DNA from: Nitrobacter winogradskyi
Lineage (GTDB): Bacteria; Pseudomonadota; Alphaproteobacteria; Rhizobiales; Xanthobacteraceae
Assembly (NCBI RefSeq): GCF_006539545.1
Contig: NZ_BJNF01000057.1
Span: forward strand, 33,697-97,696
DNA length: 64,000 nucleotides
Direction of reading: 5' to 3'
Made by a program: the position numbers and the translations under genes. A model generated the notes under the pieces. The model did not search any database, was not told the origin of the DNA, and was given only the letters and a program-made list of their open reading frames with translations. Every line of letters starts with the position of its first letter. Within the stretch, counting starts at the first letter, position 1. Positions 9,101-18,716 of this stretch are shown one piece after another.

Positions 9101-11382
9101 CCCTCCGCGACGCTCTTGTCGGCGAACAACGGTTTGACACCGATCATCGCGGCGGACGGTTTCACCGGAAGCACGATCTTTCGCTCGACCGCGCGGCCGC
9201 CCGCCTCCGCCATGCGAATGAAAATCTGCGCTTCGTGCTGCCGGTCCGATGACGGGGCCGTCGCGAGGCTGACGGGAAACGTGGCGACGCCGTTTGCATC
9301 GGCCTCGGGCAGGTTTTCGATCGGCGTGCGTTCGTTACCGGTGGCCTCGTCATCAGGCACGCCGAATCGATACCCCGCATAGCCTGGACGGCTGTCGGCA
9401 GGCGCAACCAGTAAATCGCCTTCGAGCTGCAGGCCGGACGCGGGAGCGCCGTAGAGGAAACGGCCATCGACCTTGAGTTCCACCGGAGTATCAGCGGCAA
9501 TCTGTGTCGCCTTGGTGGTCAGATCGAATTCAATCCGGTCCGGGACATAGTCCTCGACCATGAACGTGGTTTCGCCGACGGACGGTCCTTTCGGGTCAGT
9601 GAACGCGCGAACCCGCCATGTTCCGGTCGGGACCGCTGAATTGAGCGGCAGGGTCAGGCTTCGTCCCCCCGCGCCCTGATCCGATACGACGGCGCGGCGG
9701 TACTCGACGCCATCGGGCCGTTCGACCACCAGCGTCAGGGGGCCGCCGGTCACGGCAACGCCCTGCCCGTCCCGCAGCAACGCAGTGAGATACACGGTCT
9801 CGCCCGAGCGGTAGACGCCGCGCTCCGCATAAAGGAAGGCATCGGCTCCCGACGGCACGGCGCGGCCCGAAACGCCGCGATCGGTCAAATCGAATGCATT
9901 CGACTTCAGGCTGAGGAACGCATAATCGGCTTTGTCGGTGCTGACCGTCAGCAGCGCGGGCGACTGACCTCCTTCGCCTCGCGCCAGCCCCGGCTCGAAT
10001 AGCGCGTGCCCGGATGCATCCGTCTTCCGGGTTGCCAGGATTTCATTGTTGCGGGCGACCAGGCGGACTTCCGCCTTGTCCACGGCATCAGTTGTCGCCA
10101 GCGAATTGATGAAAACGTGGATGCCGTCATTACCTGAATAGGCGCTCAGGCCCAGATCCGAGACGATGAACCACTGGGTCGCCAGCGAGCCGGACTCGTC
10201 GTCATCCGTCGAACCCGGACCCTTGGGCGCGGCCGTCATCACGTAAACGCCGGGCTGGAGGTTTCCCAGCGCCTCATCGACCGGAAACGCCGTCGTCACA
10301 TCGGCGTTCAGGGTGGATGCCGTCGTCACCTCGCCCGACCAGACCTTGATCCCGCGTTCGTGGCCGAGCTCATATAACTGATGGCCGCTAAGCGCCTTCT
10401 GAAAGTCGCTCTCGATAACGGTGTTGATGAGGTTGCGGTCGCCGACCCGGAACACCTTGACGGTCACATTCTGGGTGTTGACGCTGACCAGCGGGATGCC
10501 GCGCTGGCCAGTGCGCGGCAGCACGTAGGCCCGTCCGGTGAAGCGGACGAACGGCTTGCGGTCGCGCACATAGACGTTGAACTCAGCGGATTTCGGCAGA
10601 CTTTCCTTCACGGTCGACGGCAGGCCGGCGCGCAGATTGATATTGTAGCGCTCACCGTGCTTGAGCCCCTCGACACAAAGCTGTCTGTCCTCGGAGGACA
10701 GCGCAGGCCGGTCATCTCCTGCGAGCGCGACGAAGGGTGAGAAGTCGACCCTCTTGGCAAGATCCTCAGAGAACTGAAAGCAGACCCGAGGCGATGCCGA
10801 ATCCGAATCCACCGTGTAATCGAGCAGCCGGAAGCCGTGGTCGTCCCGCATTTTTTCGTATTGTTCGCGAACGCCTGCGACCTCGCGCAGATCGAGCGAG
10901 AGCCGCAACGCATCGAGAGCCGGCCGCCACAGCTTTCGATCCGAAAAGGCGCGACCGAGAACCGCTAATGCATCAGCCTCGGTCGCCGATTCGGTCGCCC
11001 GCTGGTAGGCGAGATAAGCGGCGGTGGAGGCCCGCTCCAGCAGGAAAGTCTGCTCCTGACTTGTGGCGGGTCTGATCTGGAAGATGGTCCGCGCCAGGCG
11101 CAGCCAGTTGCCGCTATCGTTCGGCGCGACGGTTGCGATCTGGCCGAGTATTTGAAGACCACTGCGAAAATCGGCTCGTTTGAAGGCCGTGTCGGCATCG
11201 GTACGCAGCATCGGGCCCGATTTGGCGACCGCCCCGGCTTCGCTCTTGATCTGGGCTTCGAGCTTGATCGCCGCATCGGCCAGATCGTCGCGCTTGAAGG
11301 CTTTATCCGCCGCCTGGGCGATAGATCCCAGCCCGATGAGCAAGGTCGCGCAAAAGGCTACGGCACGAACCAGCCTGGTCAT
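6163..11382 (-). CDS. periplasmic alpha-2-macroglobulin family protein (thioester type)
   Basis: A 1739-residue bacterial alpha-2-macroglobulin, a large protease trap of the cell envelope. The ATG at 11382 is preceded by GGGGAGAG and starts a Sec signal peptide ending SIAQA-ADK. No lipobox cysteine is visible, unlike E. coli YfhM, so it may be soluble in the periplasm. A series of MG-type beta domains, a bait region and the thioester domain follow. The thioester motif is intact: GCSEQ with Cys at residue 1291. The C-terminus holds the alpha-helical toroid and receptor-binding-like domain. It is the first gene of a leftward operon and is translationally coupled to pbpC. Confidence 0.93.
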   Translation of the reverse strand: MTRLVRAVAFCATLLIGLGSIAQAADKAFKRDDLADAAIKLEAQIKSEAGAVAKSGPMLRTDADTAFKRADFRSGLQILGQIATVAPNDSGNWLRLARTIFQIRPATSQEQTFLLERASTAAYLAYQRATESATEADALAVLGRAFSDRKLWRPALDALRLSLDLREVAGVREQYEKMRDDHGFRLLDYTVDSDSASPRVCFQFSEDLAKRVDFSPFVALAGDDRPALSSEDRQLCVEGLKHGERYNINLRAGLPSTVKESLPKSAEFNVYVRDRKPFVRFTGRAYVLPRTGQRGIPLVSVNTQNVTVKVFRVGDRNLINTVIESDFQKALSGHQLYELGHERGIKVWSGEVTTASTLNADVTTAFPVDEALGNLQPGVYVMTAAPKGPGSTDDDESGSLATQWFIVSDLGLSAYSGNDGIHVFINSLATTDAVDKAEVRLVARNNEILATRKTDASGHALFEPGLARGEGGQSPALLTVSTDKADYAFLSLKSNAFDLTDRGVSGRAVPSGADAFLYAERGVYRSGETVYLTALLRDGQGVAVTGGPLTLVVERPDGVEYRRAVVSDQGAGGRSLTLPLNSAVPTGTWRVRAFTDPKGPSVGETTFMVEDYVPDRIEFDLTTKATQIAADTPVELKVDGRFLYGAPASGLQLEGDLLVAPADSRPGYAGYRFGVPDDEATGNERTPIENLPEADANGVATFPVSLATAPSSDRQHEAQIFIRMAEAGGRAVERKIVLPVKPSAAMIGVKPLFADKSVAEGDRARFDVVFVAPDGTSLARKGLRYELLKLESRYQWYRQNSYWEYEPVKSTRRVADGDLSVAADKPARIELSPQPGRYRLDVKSSDSNGPLTSVQFDVGWYSDGSADTPDLLETSIDKPDYQSGDTMVVSVNARTAGKLTINVLGDRLLTTQTAEVKEGTSQVKIQVGKDWGTGAYVVATLRRPLDVAAQRMPGRAIGIKWFGIDRSARTLSVNLSPPELARPSAPLKLPVKVGGLSPGEDAKIVVAAVDVGILNLTNYKPPAPDDYYLGQRRLTSEIRDLYGQLIDGMQGTRGQLRTGGDFAGAELQGSPPTQKPLALYSGIVTVAADGTAEISFDIPEFAGTARVMAVAWTATKLGRATVDVTVRDPVVLTATLPRFLLTGDRGTMSFDLDNVEGPPGDYTVNVGTSGPVKVAGNATTAIRLAAGQRSSMALTLDTAGSAGAARFDIDIKGPNGLTLARHYDLEVKPATQILARRSVRTLAKGESLTLTSDMFSDLVAGTGGVSMSVGLSSALDAASVLKALDRYPFGCSEQIASRAMPLLYVNDLAAEAHLAMDTSVDDRIKSSIERLLARQGSNGSFGLWSSGGEDSWLDAYVTDFLTRAREKGFSVPDLQFTSALDRIRNSVVNAAEPEKDGGRDLAYGLYVLARNGAAPIGDLRYLADTKLNNLATPIAKAQLAAALALVGDRARAERVYTAAAESLAPKPALEFGRTDYGSALRDAAALVSLASEGNAPRATVTQAVQRVEAARGLTSSTSTQENAWLVLAARALAKESMSLDVNGAPVKAALYRSHKAAELADKPIKITNTGAAPVQAVISVTGAPVTPEPATSNGFVIERSYFNLDGTPADPTQATQNDRFAVVLRITEAKPTYGHILVADYLPAGFEIDNPHLVSSGDSGTLDWIEDGKEPVSTEFRDDRFTAAIDRTASDKAVFTVAYVVRAVSPGKYVLPQAYVEDMYNPSRYGRTSTGRVEVRSAK

Positions 11383-11884
11383 GAAAGCTCTCCCCGCGCG
11401 CACGCGCGCGCAAATGTCGCTTGGGCGTTCTCCGGGATTCGACTTCCGCGCTGTGCCGGATCGAATTGACACTCGCGTCCCCGACCGCGCGTCCAAGGCT
11501 GCGGTTACAGCTAAAAGGCTGCGGTTACAGCTAAAACTCCACTAACAATCTATATTTACCGATGGACGTTTGTCATTTAAGTGCACAATACAGGTCTGAA
11601 CGCAAAGCGTAGTGTCGCACATGCCGTCCGCGCCCGTAAATGCACGAAAAGCTGGATTAACTCATGGCCTTACCTGGCGTTGTTACGATATAGGACCAAT
11701 CCGCCGAATCTCGATCACCATTTTCGGACACAGCCGATATTACAGCCGGTAACAAGGCTTTCGATAATGGATCACCCGAGACAAGCGGATCGCGCATATT
11801 CGTCGTTCGCCCGGTCGAAATGGTTCGGATCCGGGCTTGGCTCGAAGGCGGTTTTTTCATATTGCGGTGGGATGAAGTCTCAAC
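11383..11884. other. intergenic region between the envelope operon and tRNA-Arg
   Basis: About 500 bases with no supportable gene. It must hold the promoter of the leftward alpha-2-macroglobulin operon. A perfect 20-bp tandem duplication lies at 11495-11534. The stretch 11535-11700 is richer in A and T than its surroundings. Short open frames here show no coding character. Confidence 0.5.
11495..11534. repeat. 20-bp perfect tandem direct repeat (two copies)
   Basis: The unit AAGGCTGCGGTTACAGCTAA occurs twice head to tail (11495-11514 and 11515-11534), about 113 bases upstream of the alpha-2-macroglobulin start. It could be a recent slippage duplication or a pair of operator half-sites in the operon promoter. 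Confidence 0.9.
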
Positions 11885-11961
11885 GGTCCCGTAGCTCAAC
11901 TGGATAGAGTAGCGGATTTCTACTCCGCGGGTTGCAGGTTCGAATCCTGCCGGGATCGCCA
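11885..11961 (+). tRNA. tRNA-Arg (anticodon TCT)
   Basis: A cloverleaf can be folded by eye. The acceptor stem GGTCCCG pairs with CGGGATC (one G-U), the D-arm is GCTC/GAGT, and the anticodon stem GCGGA/TCCGC carries loop TTTCTAC with anticodon TCT. The T-arm contains GGTTCGAATCC, the discriminator is G, and CCA is encoded at 11959-11961. It reads AGA codons. Confidence 0.95.
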
Positions 11962-12003
11962 AAATCGCCGCAGCGCCGAGCAGGCTTACATTCACTCCCT
12001 CGC

Positions 12004-12492
12004 CTAAAACGGAATGTCGTCGTCCATGTCGCCGCGATGGCTGTCGGCAGCCGCGGCGCGGCGCGGCGCGCTGCCGGATGGACTTCCGGACCCGAAGCCG
12101 CCGCCGGCATCGTCAGGTCCGAAGCTGCCGCCGCCGCTATTGCGGCCATCGAGCATCGTCAGAGTCGAATTGAAGTTCTGAAGCACCACTTCGGTGGAGT
12201 ATTTTTCCACGCCGCTCTGGTCCGTCCATTTTCGGGTCTGCAACTGTCCCTCGATGTAGACCTTCGAGCCTTTCTTCAGATACTGCTCAGCGATCTTACA
12301 GAGGCCTTCGCTGAAGATCACGACGCGATGCCACTCGGTCTTCTCCTTTCGCTCGCCGCTGGTCCTGTCGCGCCAGGTTTCAGAGGTGGCAATCCGCAGG
12401 TTGGCGATCGGCCGTCCGTCCTGGGTCCGCTTGATCTCCGGGTCGGCGCCGAGATTGCCGATCAGAATAACCTTGTTCACGCTACCCGCCAT
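12004..12492 (-). CDS. ssb: single-stranded DNA-binding protein
   Basis: SSB of 162 residues that coats single-stranded DNA in replication, recombination and repair. The N-terminal OB fold (about 1-110) starts [19 protein letters not shown] and includes the conserved WHRVV and [11 protein letters not shown] segments. A Gly/Ser/Pro-rich linker follows, and the acidic tip DMDDDIPF recruits partner proteins. Length matches bacterial SSBs. An SOS box lies 185 bases upstream of the start codon, so the gene is probably induced by DNA damage together with uvrA, which is read the other way beyond one intervening gene. Confidence 0.97.
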   Translation of the reverse strand: MAGSVNKVILIGNLGADPEIKRTQDGRPIANLRIATSETWRDRTSGERKEKTEWHRVVIFSEGLCKIAEQYLKKGSKVYIEGQLQTRKWTDQSGVEKYSTEVVLQNFNSTLTMLDGRNSGGGSFGPDDAGGGFGSGSPSGSAPRRAAAADSHRGDMDDDIPF

Positions 12493-12676
12493 CGCCGTTC
12501 TCCAATTGTCCCGTCCCGATTGCTAGCCCAAACCGGCGATAACCCAAACAGGCGTTCCACTTCAAATCCCCGCCCCTCTATCCAGCCGTGGCAGGCGTTC
12601 AGGCAACCTACACTCCCCTCGCCGCGCCGAGAGGCCGAACGCCAGGTTATCCACGATCGAATGCGCCATATATTAT

Positions 12677-12691
12677 GTTCTTTATTCGTTC
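12677..12691. promoter_or_regulatory. LexA-binding SOS box (GTTC-N7-GTTC) upstream of ssb
   Basis: GTTC TTTATTC GTTC matches the direct-repeat LexA operator of alphaproteobacteria exactly. It lies between ssb (leftward) and the outer-membrane protein gene (rightward). Because an equal box precedes uvrA, ssb is the likely target. Confidence 0.75.
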
Positions 12692-12912
12692 TCAACAATA
12701 GCAGGGCGGAGATTTGCTCAGGGTCTCGCCACCCGGGGGGCCCAATTTTCCGGCCGGGGAGTGCAGAAGGCGAGCCGATTTGAACTAACGTGTTGCATTT
12801 GAGAGACGGCATTTTGTCGCGCCGGAGCGTATAAGTGATTCACAGAATTCGGGGTGAATACCAGCGCTCGTGCTTTAGCGATTGAAATTAAAGCAAAATC
12901 AGGGGGATCGAA

Positions 12913-13686
12913 ATGAACAAGCTACTGATCGGAGCCGTCAGCGCTCTCGCTATTGGCCTTGGCGCCGCGCCAGCCGTTGCGGCCGACCTTGCCCCGCGCC
13001 CCTATACGAAGGCTCCCCCTCCGATGCTGCCCGCGATTTACGACTGGAGCGGGTTCTATATCGGTGCGAACGGCGGCTGGGGATCGAGCCGGAACTGCTG
13101 GGACTTCACGACGCCCGCGGGTGTCGTCGTGTCGCGTGAGGGTTGCCACGACGCAACCGGCGGCACGGCCGGTGGCCAGATCGGTTATCGCTGGCAGGCG
13201 ACCAACTGGGTGTTCGGCCTCGAGGCTCAGGGCAACTGGGCTGATCTGAGCGGCCGCAATGTCAGCCTCGCCTTCCCGGCCTTCACCAACAACAGCAATC
13301 TGAATGCGTTCGGCCTGTTTACCGGTCAGGTCGGTTATGCCTGGGATGCCACCTTGCTCTACGTGAAGGGCGGCGCCGCCGTGACCTCCAACCGATATCG
13401 GAGCCTTGTTACCGCAACCGGCGTCCAGGCAACCGACAGCGTCAACAACAACCGCTGGGGTGCGGTCGTGGGCGTTGGCCTGGAGTATGGGTTCGCGCCG
13501 AACTGGTCGCTCGCCTTCGAGTACGATCACATCTTCATGGGCAACAGCAGGCACACCTTCACCAACAATGGCGTTGCGGGAGTGGCCGGTACGCTGTTTG
13601 GAACGGACAACATCAGCCAGGATGTGGACATCGTTACCGCGCGCATCAATTACCGTTGGGGTGGCCCCGCCATCGCGCGGTACTGA
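12913..13686 (+). CDS. outer-membrane beta-barrel protein (Omp25/Omp31-like porin family)
   Basis: A 257-residue outer-membrane protein. A Sec signal peptide (about 1-23, ending AVA-ADL) is followed by LAPRPYTKAPPP and then YDWSGFYIGANGGWG, the typical start of the 8-stranded OMP_b-brl/Omp25 barrels of Rhizobiales. The protein ends with a barrel strand (ARINYRWGGPAIARY). AGGGGGA lies 6 bases before the ATG. A strong terminator follows at 13721. The gene separates ssb from uvrA, which are commonly adjacent and divergent in this group, so it may have been inserted there. Its role in structure or permeability is inferred from the family. Confidence 0.88.
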   Translation: MNKLLIGAVSALAIGLGAAPAVAADLAPRPYTKAPPPMLPAIYDWSGFYIGANGGWGSSRNCWDFTTPAGVVVSREGCHDATGGTAGGQIGYRWQATNWVFGLEAQGNWADLSGRNVSLAFPAFTNNSNLNAFGLFTGQVGYAWDATLLYVKGGAAVTSNRYRSLVTATGVQATDSVNNNRWGAVVGVGLEYGFAPNWSLAFEYDHIFMGNSRHTFTNNGVAGVAGTLFGTDNISQDVDIVTARINYRWGGPAIARY

Positions 13687-13720
13687 TCGCGCCTGATCAG
13701 ATTTCCCTGGTAAACTCTTT

Positions 13721-13748
13721 AAGGCCGGCTTTTGCCGGCCTTTTTTTG
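13721..13748 (+). terminator. rho-independent terminator of the outer-membrane protein gene
   Basis: The stem AAGGCCGGC/GCCGGCCTT encloses a short T-rich loop and is followed directly by a run of T residues, 35 bases after the stop codon. Confidence 0.9.
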
Positions 13749-13840
13749 TTTGCACCGGGATCGGTGCGTATTCGCAAGAATCGCCAAAGCGGGCAGCTAT
13801 GAAAGTGTTGCCGGGCTTTCCTTGCGATGCAATCGTCTAC

Positions 13841-13942
13841 AGCCTTTCCGGTTCTGATAGAATCAGAAGCTGGCTCTATGGTTTTGATTTGGCGCGTTTT
13901 CTTCACGCGAACCGGTGTCCGCTTCGCTTGAAAACGCTCTAT
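13841..13942 (-). repeat. palindromic repeat family A, copy 1
   Basis: About 100 bp related to copies at 18334, 25413, 27250, 41078, 48681, 49429 and 50411. Shared blocks are GCGTTTTC, ACCGGTTCGCGTGAAGAAAACGCG and a hairpin around AGCTTCTGATT/AATCAGAAGC. Here it lies in reverse orientation, just upstream of the uvrA SOS box. Confidence 0.85.
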
Positions 13943-13973
13943 GATCGTTGCCGCCCTCTGGAAATCTCCCGCT

Positions 13974-13988
13974 GTTCTATCTACGTTC
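13974..13988. promoter_or_regulatory. LexA-binding SOS box (GTTC-N7-GTTC) upstream of uvrA
   Basis: GTTC TATCTAC GTTC, 108 bases before the uvrA start codon, matches the alphaproteobacterial LexA operator exactly and agrees with the damage-inducible expression usual for uvrA. Confidence 0.8.
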
Positions 13989-14095
13989 CACGGACTGCCA
14001 CAACGGATTGCCACGAACGGCGTCGCTCCGGGGGTTTCGACCGGCGCGGCGCGCCCAAGCGCGGCGCGGTTCTTACGCCTGGATAAAGCCCTGTC

Positions 14096-17077
<2,982 letters not shown>

Positions 17078-17300
17078 CGCACGGTCACGCAATCTTGTGA
17101 ACGATGAACCTATAAATGAAGATTTTCACCCAAGCATTTTGTTCAAAAAGAATTTTTAGAAAAATATTCTGCTGAAGCGCATGCGCGCGCCCGGGATGGA
17201 ACATGTCTGCGGGTAAGGTTGCGGAACTCACCCTTTGTCGCCACGTTTGGTTGGTTGAGCGAAGCCTTCGATTGGATTACCTGAACATGGAGTTACCAAT

Positions 17301-17939
17301 ATGTTCCGTTTCAAATCCGTTCTAGCGGCGACCGTCATCGCGCTAGCTCCGTTAATTGTGACGTCGTCTCCAAGTGAAGCCCAAAGGGGATTCGGCCGCA
17401 TGGGCGGTATGGGCATGGGTGGTATGGGCATGGGGATGGGCGGCGGCCGGTTCATGGGCATGGGGATGGGCGGCGGTTGGCGAGGCGGCGGGATGCGCAT
17501 GGGTGGACCTCGCATGGGCTTCGCCGGTCGCGGTTGGGGCGGACATCGCATGGGCTTCGCTGGACGCGGCTGGGGCGCGCATCGCATCGGCTGGGCCGGT
17601 CGCGGGTGGCGCCGCGGTTGGGGCGGCGGCTGGGGCGGTGGATTCTACCCCGGTTTTATTGGCGGAGGTCTGTTGGGCGCAGGAATGTGGGGTGGAGGTT
17701 TGTGGGGCAGCCCGTGGGGTTGGGGCGGCGGATGGGGTTGGGGCGGATCGCCCTTCTATTCCGATTATTACGGGTATGATGACGGGTATTATGACGACGG
17801 CGCGGCTGTCGCTCCAACCGTCGTTCGATCCAATGGCGGCGATATCACCTACTGCCAGCGGCGGTTCAGATCATACGATGTGCGTTCCGGAACCTATCTG
17901 GGCCGCGACGGCAGACGTCATCCCTGCCCAAGTCGCTAA
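17301..17939 (+). CDS. BA14K-like secreted protein with Gly/Met-rich repeats
   Basis: A 212-residue exported protein. An N-terminal signal peptide (about 1-28, ending SPSEA-QR) is followed by a low-complexity region of GMGMGG and WGGGWGG repeats with several FAGRGWGGHRMG-type units. The C-terminus has a BA14K-like block (YCQRRFRSYDVRSGTYLGRD, with RRHPC following). BA14K proteins of Brucella and relatives are small immunoreactive or lectin-like envelope proteins. The Gly-rich insert is much longer than in classical members. GGAG precedes the ATG. The function in this organism is unknown. Confidence 0.75.
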   Translation: MFRFKSVLAATVIALAPLIVTSSPSEAQRGFGRMGGMGMGGMGMGMGGGRFMGMGMGGGWRGGGMRMGGPRMGFAGRGWGGHRMGFAGRGWGAHRIGWAGRGWRRGWGGGWGGGFYPGFIGGGLLGAGMWGGGLWGSPWGWGGGWGWGGSPFYSDYYGYDDGYYDDGAAVAPTVVRSNGGDITYCQRRFRSYDVRSGTYLGRDGRRHPCPSR

Positions 17940-17984
17940 TAATACCAAGACGCTACCAACACTTGCCGATTAGGCCTTAATCCC

Positions 17985-18018
17985 GGAGCGGTGCGAAACC
18001 ACCGCTCCTTTTCTTTTG
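17985..18018 (+). terminator. rho-independent terminator after the BA14K-like gene
   Basis: The nine-base-pair stem GGAGCGGTG/CACCGCTCC with loop CGAAAC is followed by TTTTCTTTTGCTTTTC, 46 bases after the stop codon. Confidence 0.85.
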
Positions 18019-18213
18019 CTTTTCTTCGATCGCCGCTGCGCGCCGAGTCGCTGCCTTTGGCAACCCTTCGCCTGCATTAAACAACTGCCTTGTGAACAGC
18101 GGGCGAAATTCATTTCGGGGAGGCGACTTCAAGGATTTGCCGTTGGGAATCCCCGGAGACTCACTGATACTTGAAGCAATTCAGGCCAAATTCGATGCTT
18201 GGCCTCTCCCTTT

Positions 18214-18260
18214 CCACCATATTTAGTGTTTGATTCACAGGTTCTCACTAGTCCTTGACG
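18214..18260. promoter_or_regulatory. candidate NrdR operator pair with overlapping promoter for nrdJ
   Basis: CCACCATATTTAGTGT (18214-18229) matches the NrdR-box consensus aCAcwAtATaTwGtGt at about 13 of 16 positions. A weaker second site, TCACTAGTCCTTGACG (18245-18260), follows after exactly 15 bases, the usual spacing of paired NrdR boxes. It overlaps TTGACG (18255-18260), a possible -35 element with a poor -10 (TAGCTT) 18 bases on. NrdR represses ribonucleotide reductase genes in response to ATP/dATP, which fits the downstream gene. Box 2 is degenerate, so this is a candidate. Confidence 0.55.
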
Positions 18261-18333
18261 CATGCAAGGGAGTCGCCCTAGCTTCGATCCTGTCAGGCGC
18301 GAGTGTTTTCGGGTTCCCGCCGGACGCTCCTAG

Positions 18334-18435
18334 GAGCGTTTTCAAGCGAAGTGGACACCGGTTCGCGTGAAGAAAACGCGTCAAATCAAAATCATGGAGC
18401 CCGCTTCTGATTCAATCAGAAGCGGAAAGGCTCTG
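18334..18435 (+). repeat. palindromic repeat family A, copy 2
   Basis: A full copy with GAGCGTTTTC at the left end, the core ACCGGTTCGCGTGAAGAAAA and the hairpin GCTTCTGATT-CA-ATCAGAAGC at the right. It lies inside the predicted untranslated leader of nrdJ. Confidence 0.9.
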
Positions 18436-18489
18436 GAGATCAAGATCGGGCTACTCCATCCGCCGGTAGAGGCAGCGGCTGGTGAACGA

Positions 18490-18716
18490 TATTGCCCCGG
18501 GGGGCTTGGGGCATCAGGAGTACGGAGAGCCGGATCAAAACCGGTTCAAATTGGGGATGCGAGGCGTTGAGTCCGAGTCCGCCTCGCGGGCTTGAGGTCC
18601 GGTGAAACCTGACTGGACAGGTTTGGCCGGCCGGCCAAACCGCGGGCGCTAGGTTCGCGAAGGGAAACCGCCGCTGCCGCACGAAGCGGTGACGGACAGT
18701 TACGGGGCACGAAACA
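18490..18716 (+). ncRNA. structured 5' leader of nrdJ, unassigned
   Basis: About 225 bases directly before the nrdJ start codon are rich in complementary segments: TGCCCC/GGGGCA (18494-18513), CCGG/CCGG near 18530-18545, GCGAGGCG/CGCCTCGC (18559-18587), GTCC/GGAC near 18597-18617, a perfect 22-bp palindrome GGTTTGGCCGG/CCGGCCAAACC (18620-18641), and CCGCT/AGCGG near 18671-18690. I looked for the cobalamin riboswitch consensus (GCCACTG and the AGCCAGGAGACCTGCC-type B12 box) and did not find it. It could be a cis-regulatory RNA or simply a GC-rich repeat remnant. Confidence 0.35.

Noticed and set aside
18480..18716. Cobalamin riboswitch before nrdJ
   Set aside because: The position and the B12-dependent enzyme suggested it, but neither the B12 box nor the GCCACTG and CCCGCAACTGT-type conserved segments could be found in the right order on the plus strand. 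Partial look-alikes (CCGGTGAAACC, CAGTTAC) are not enough.
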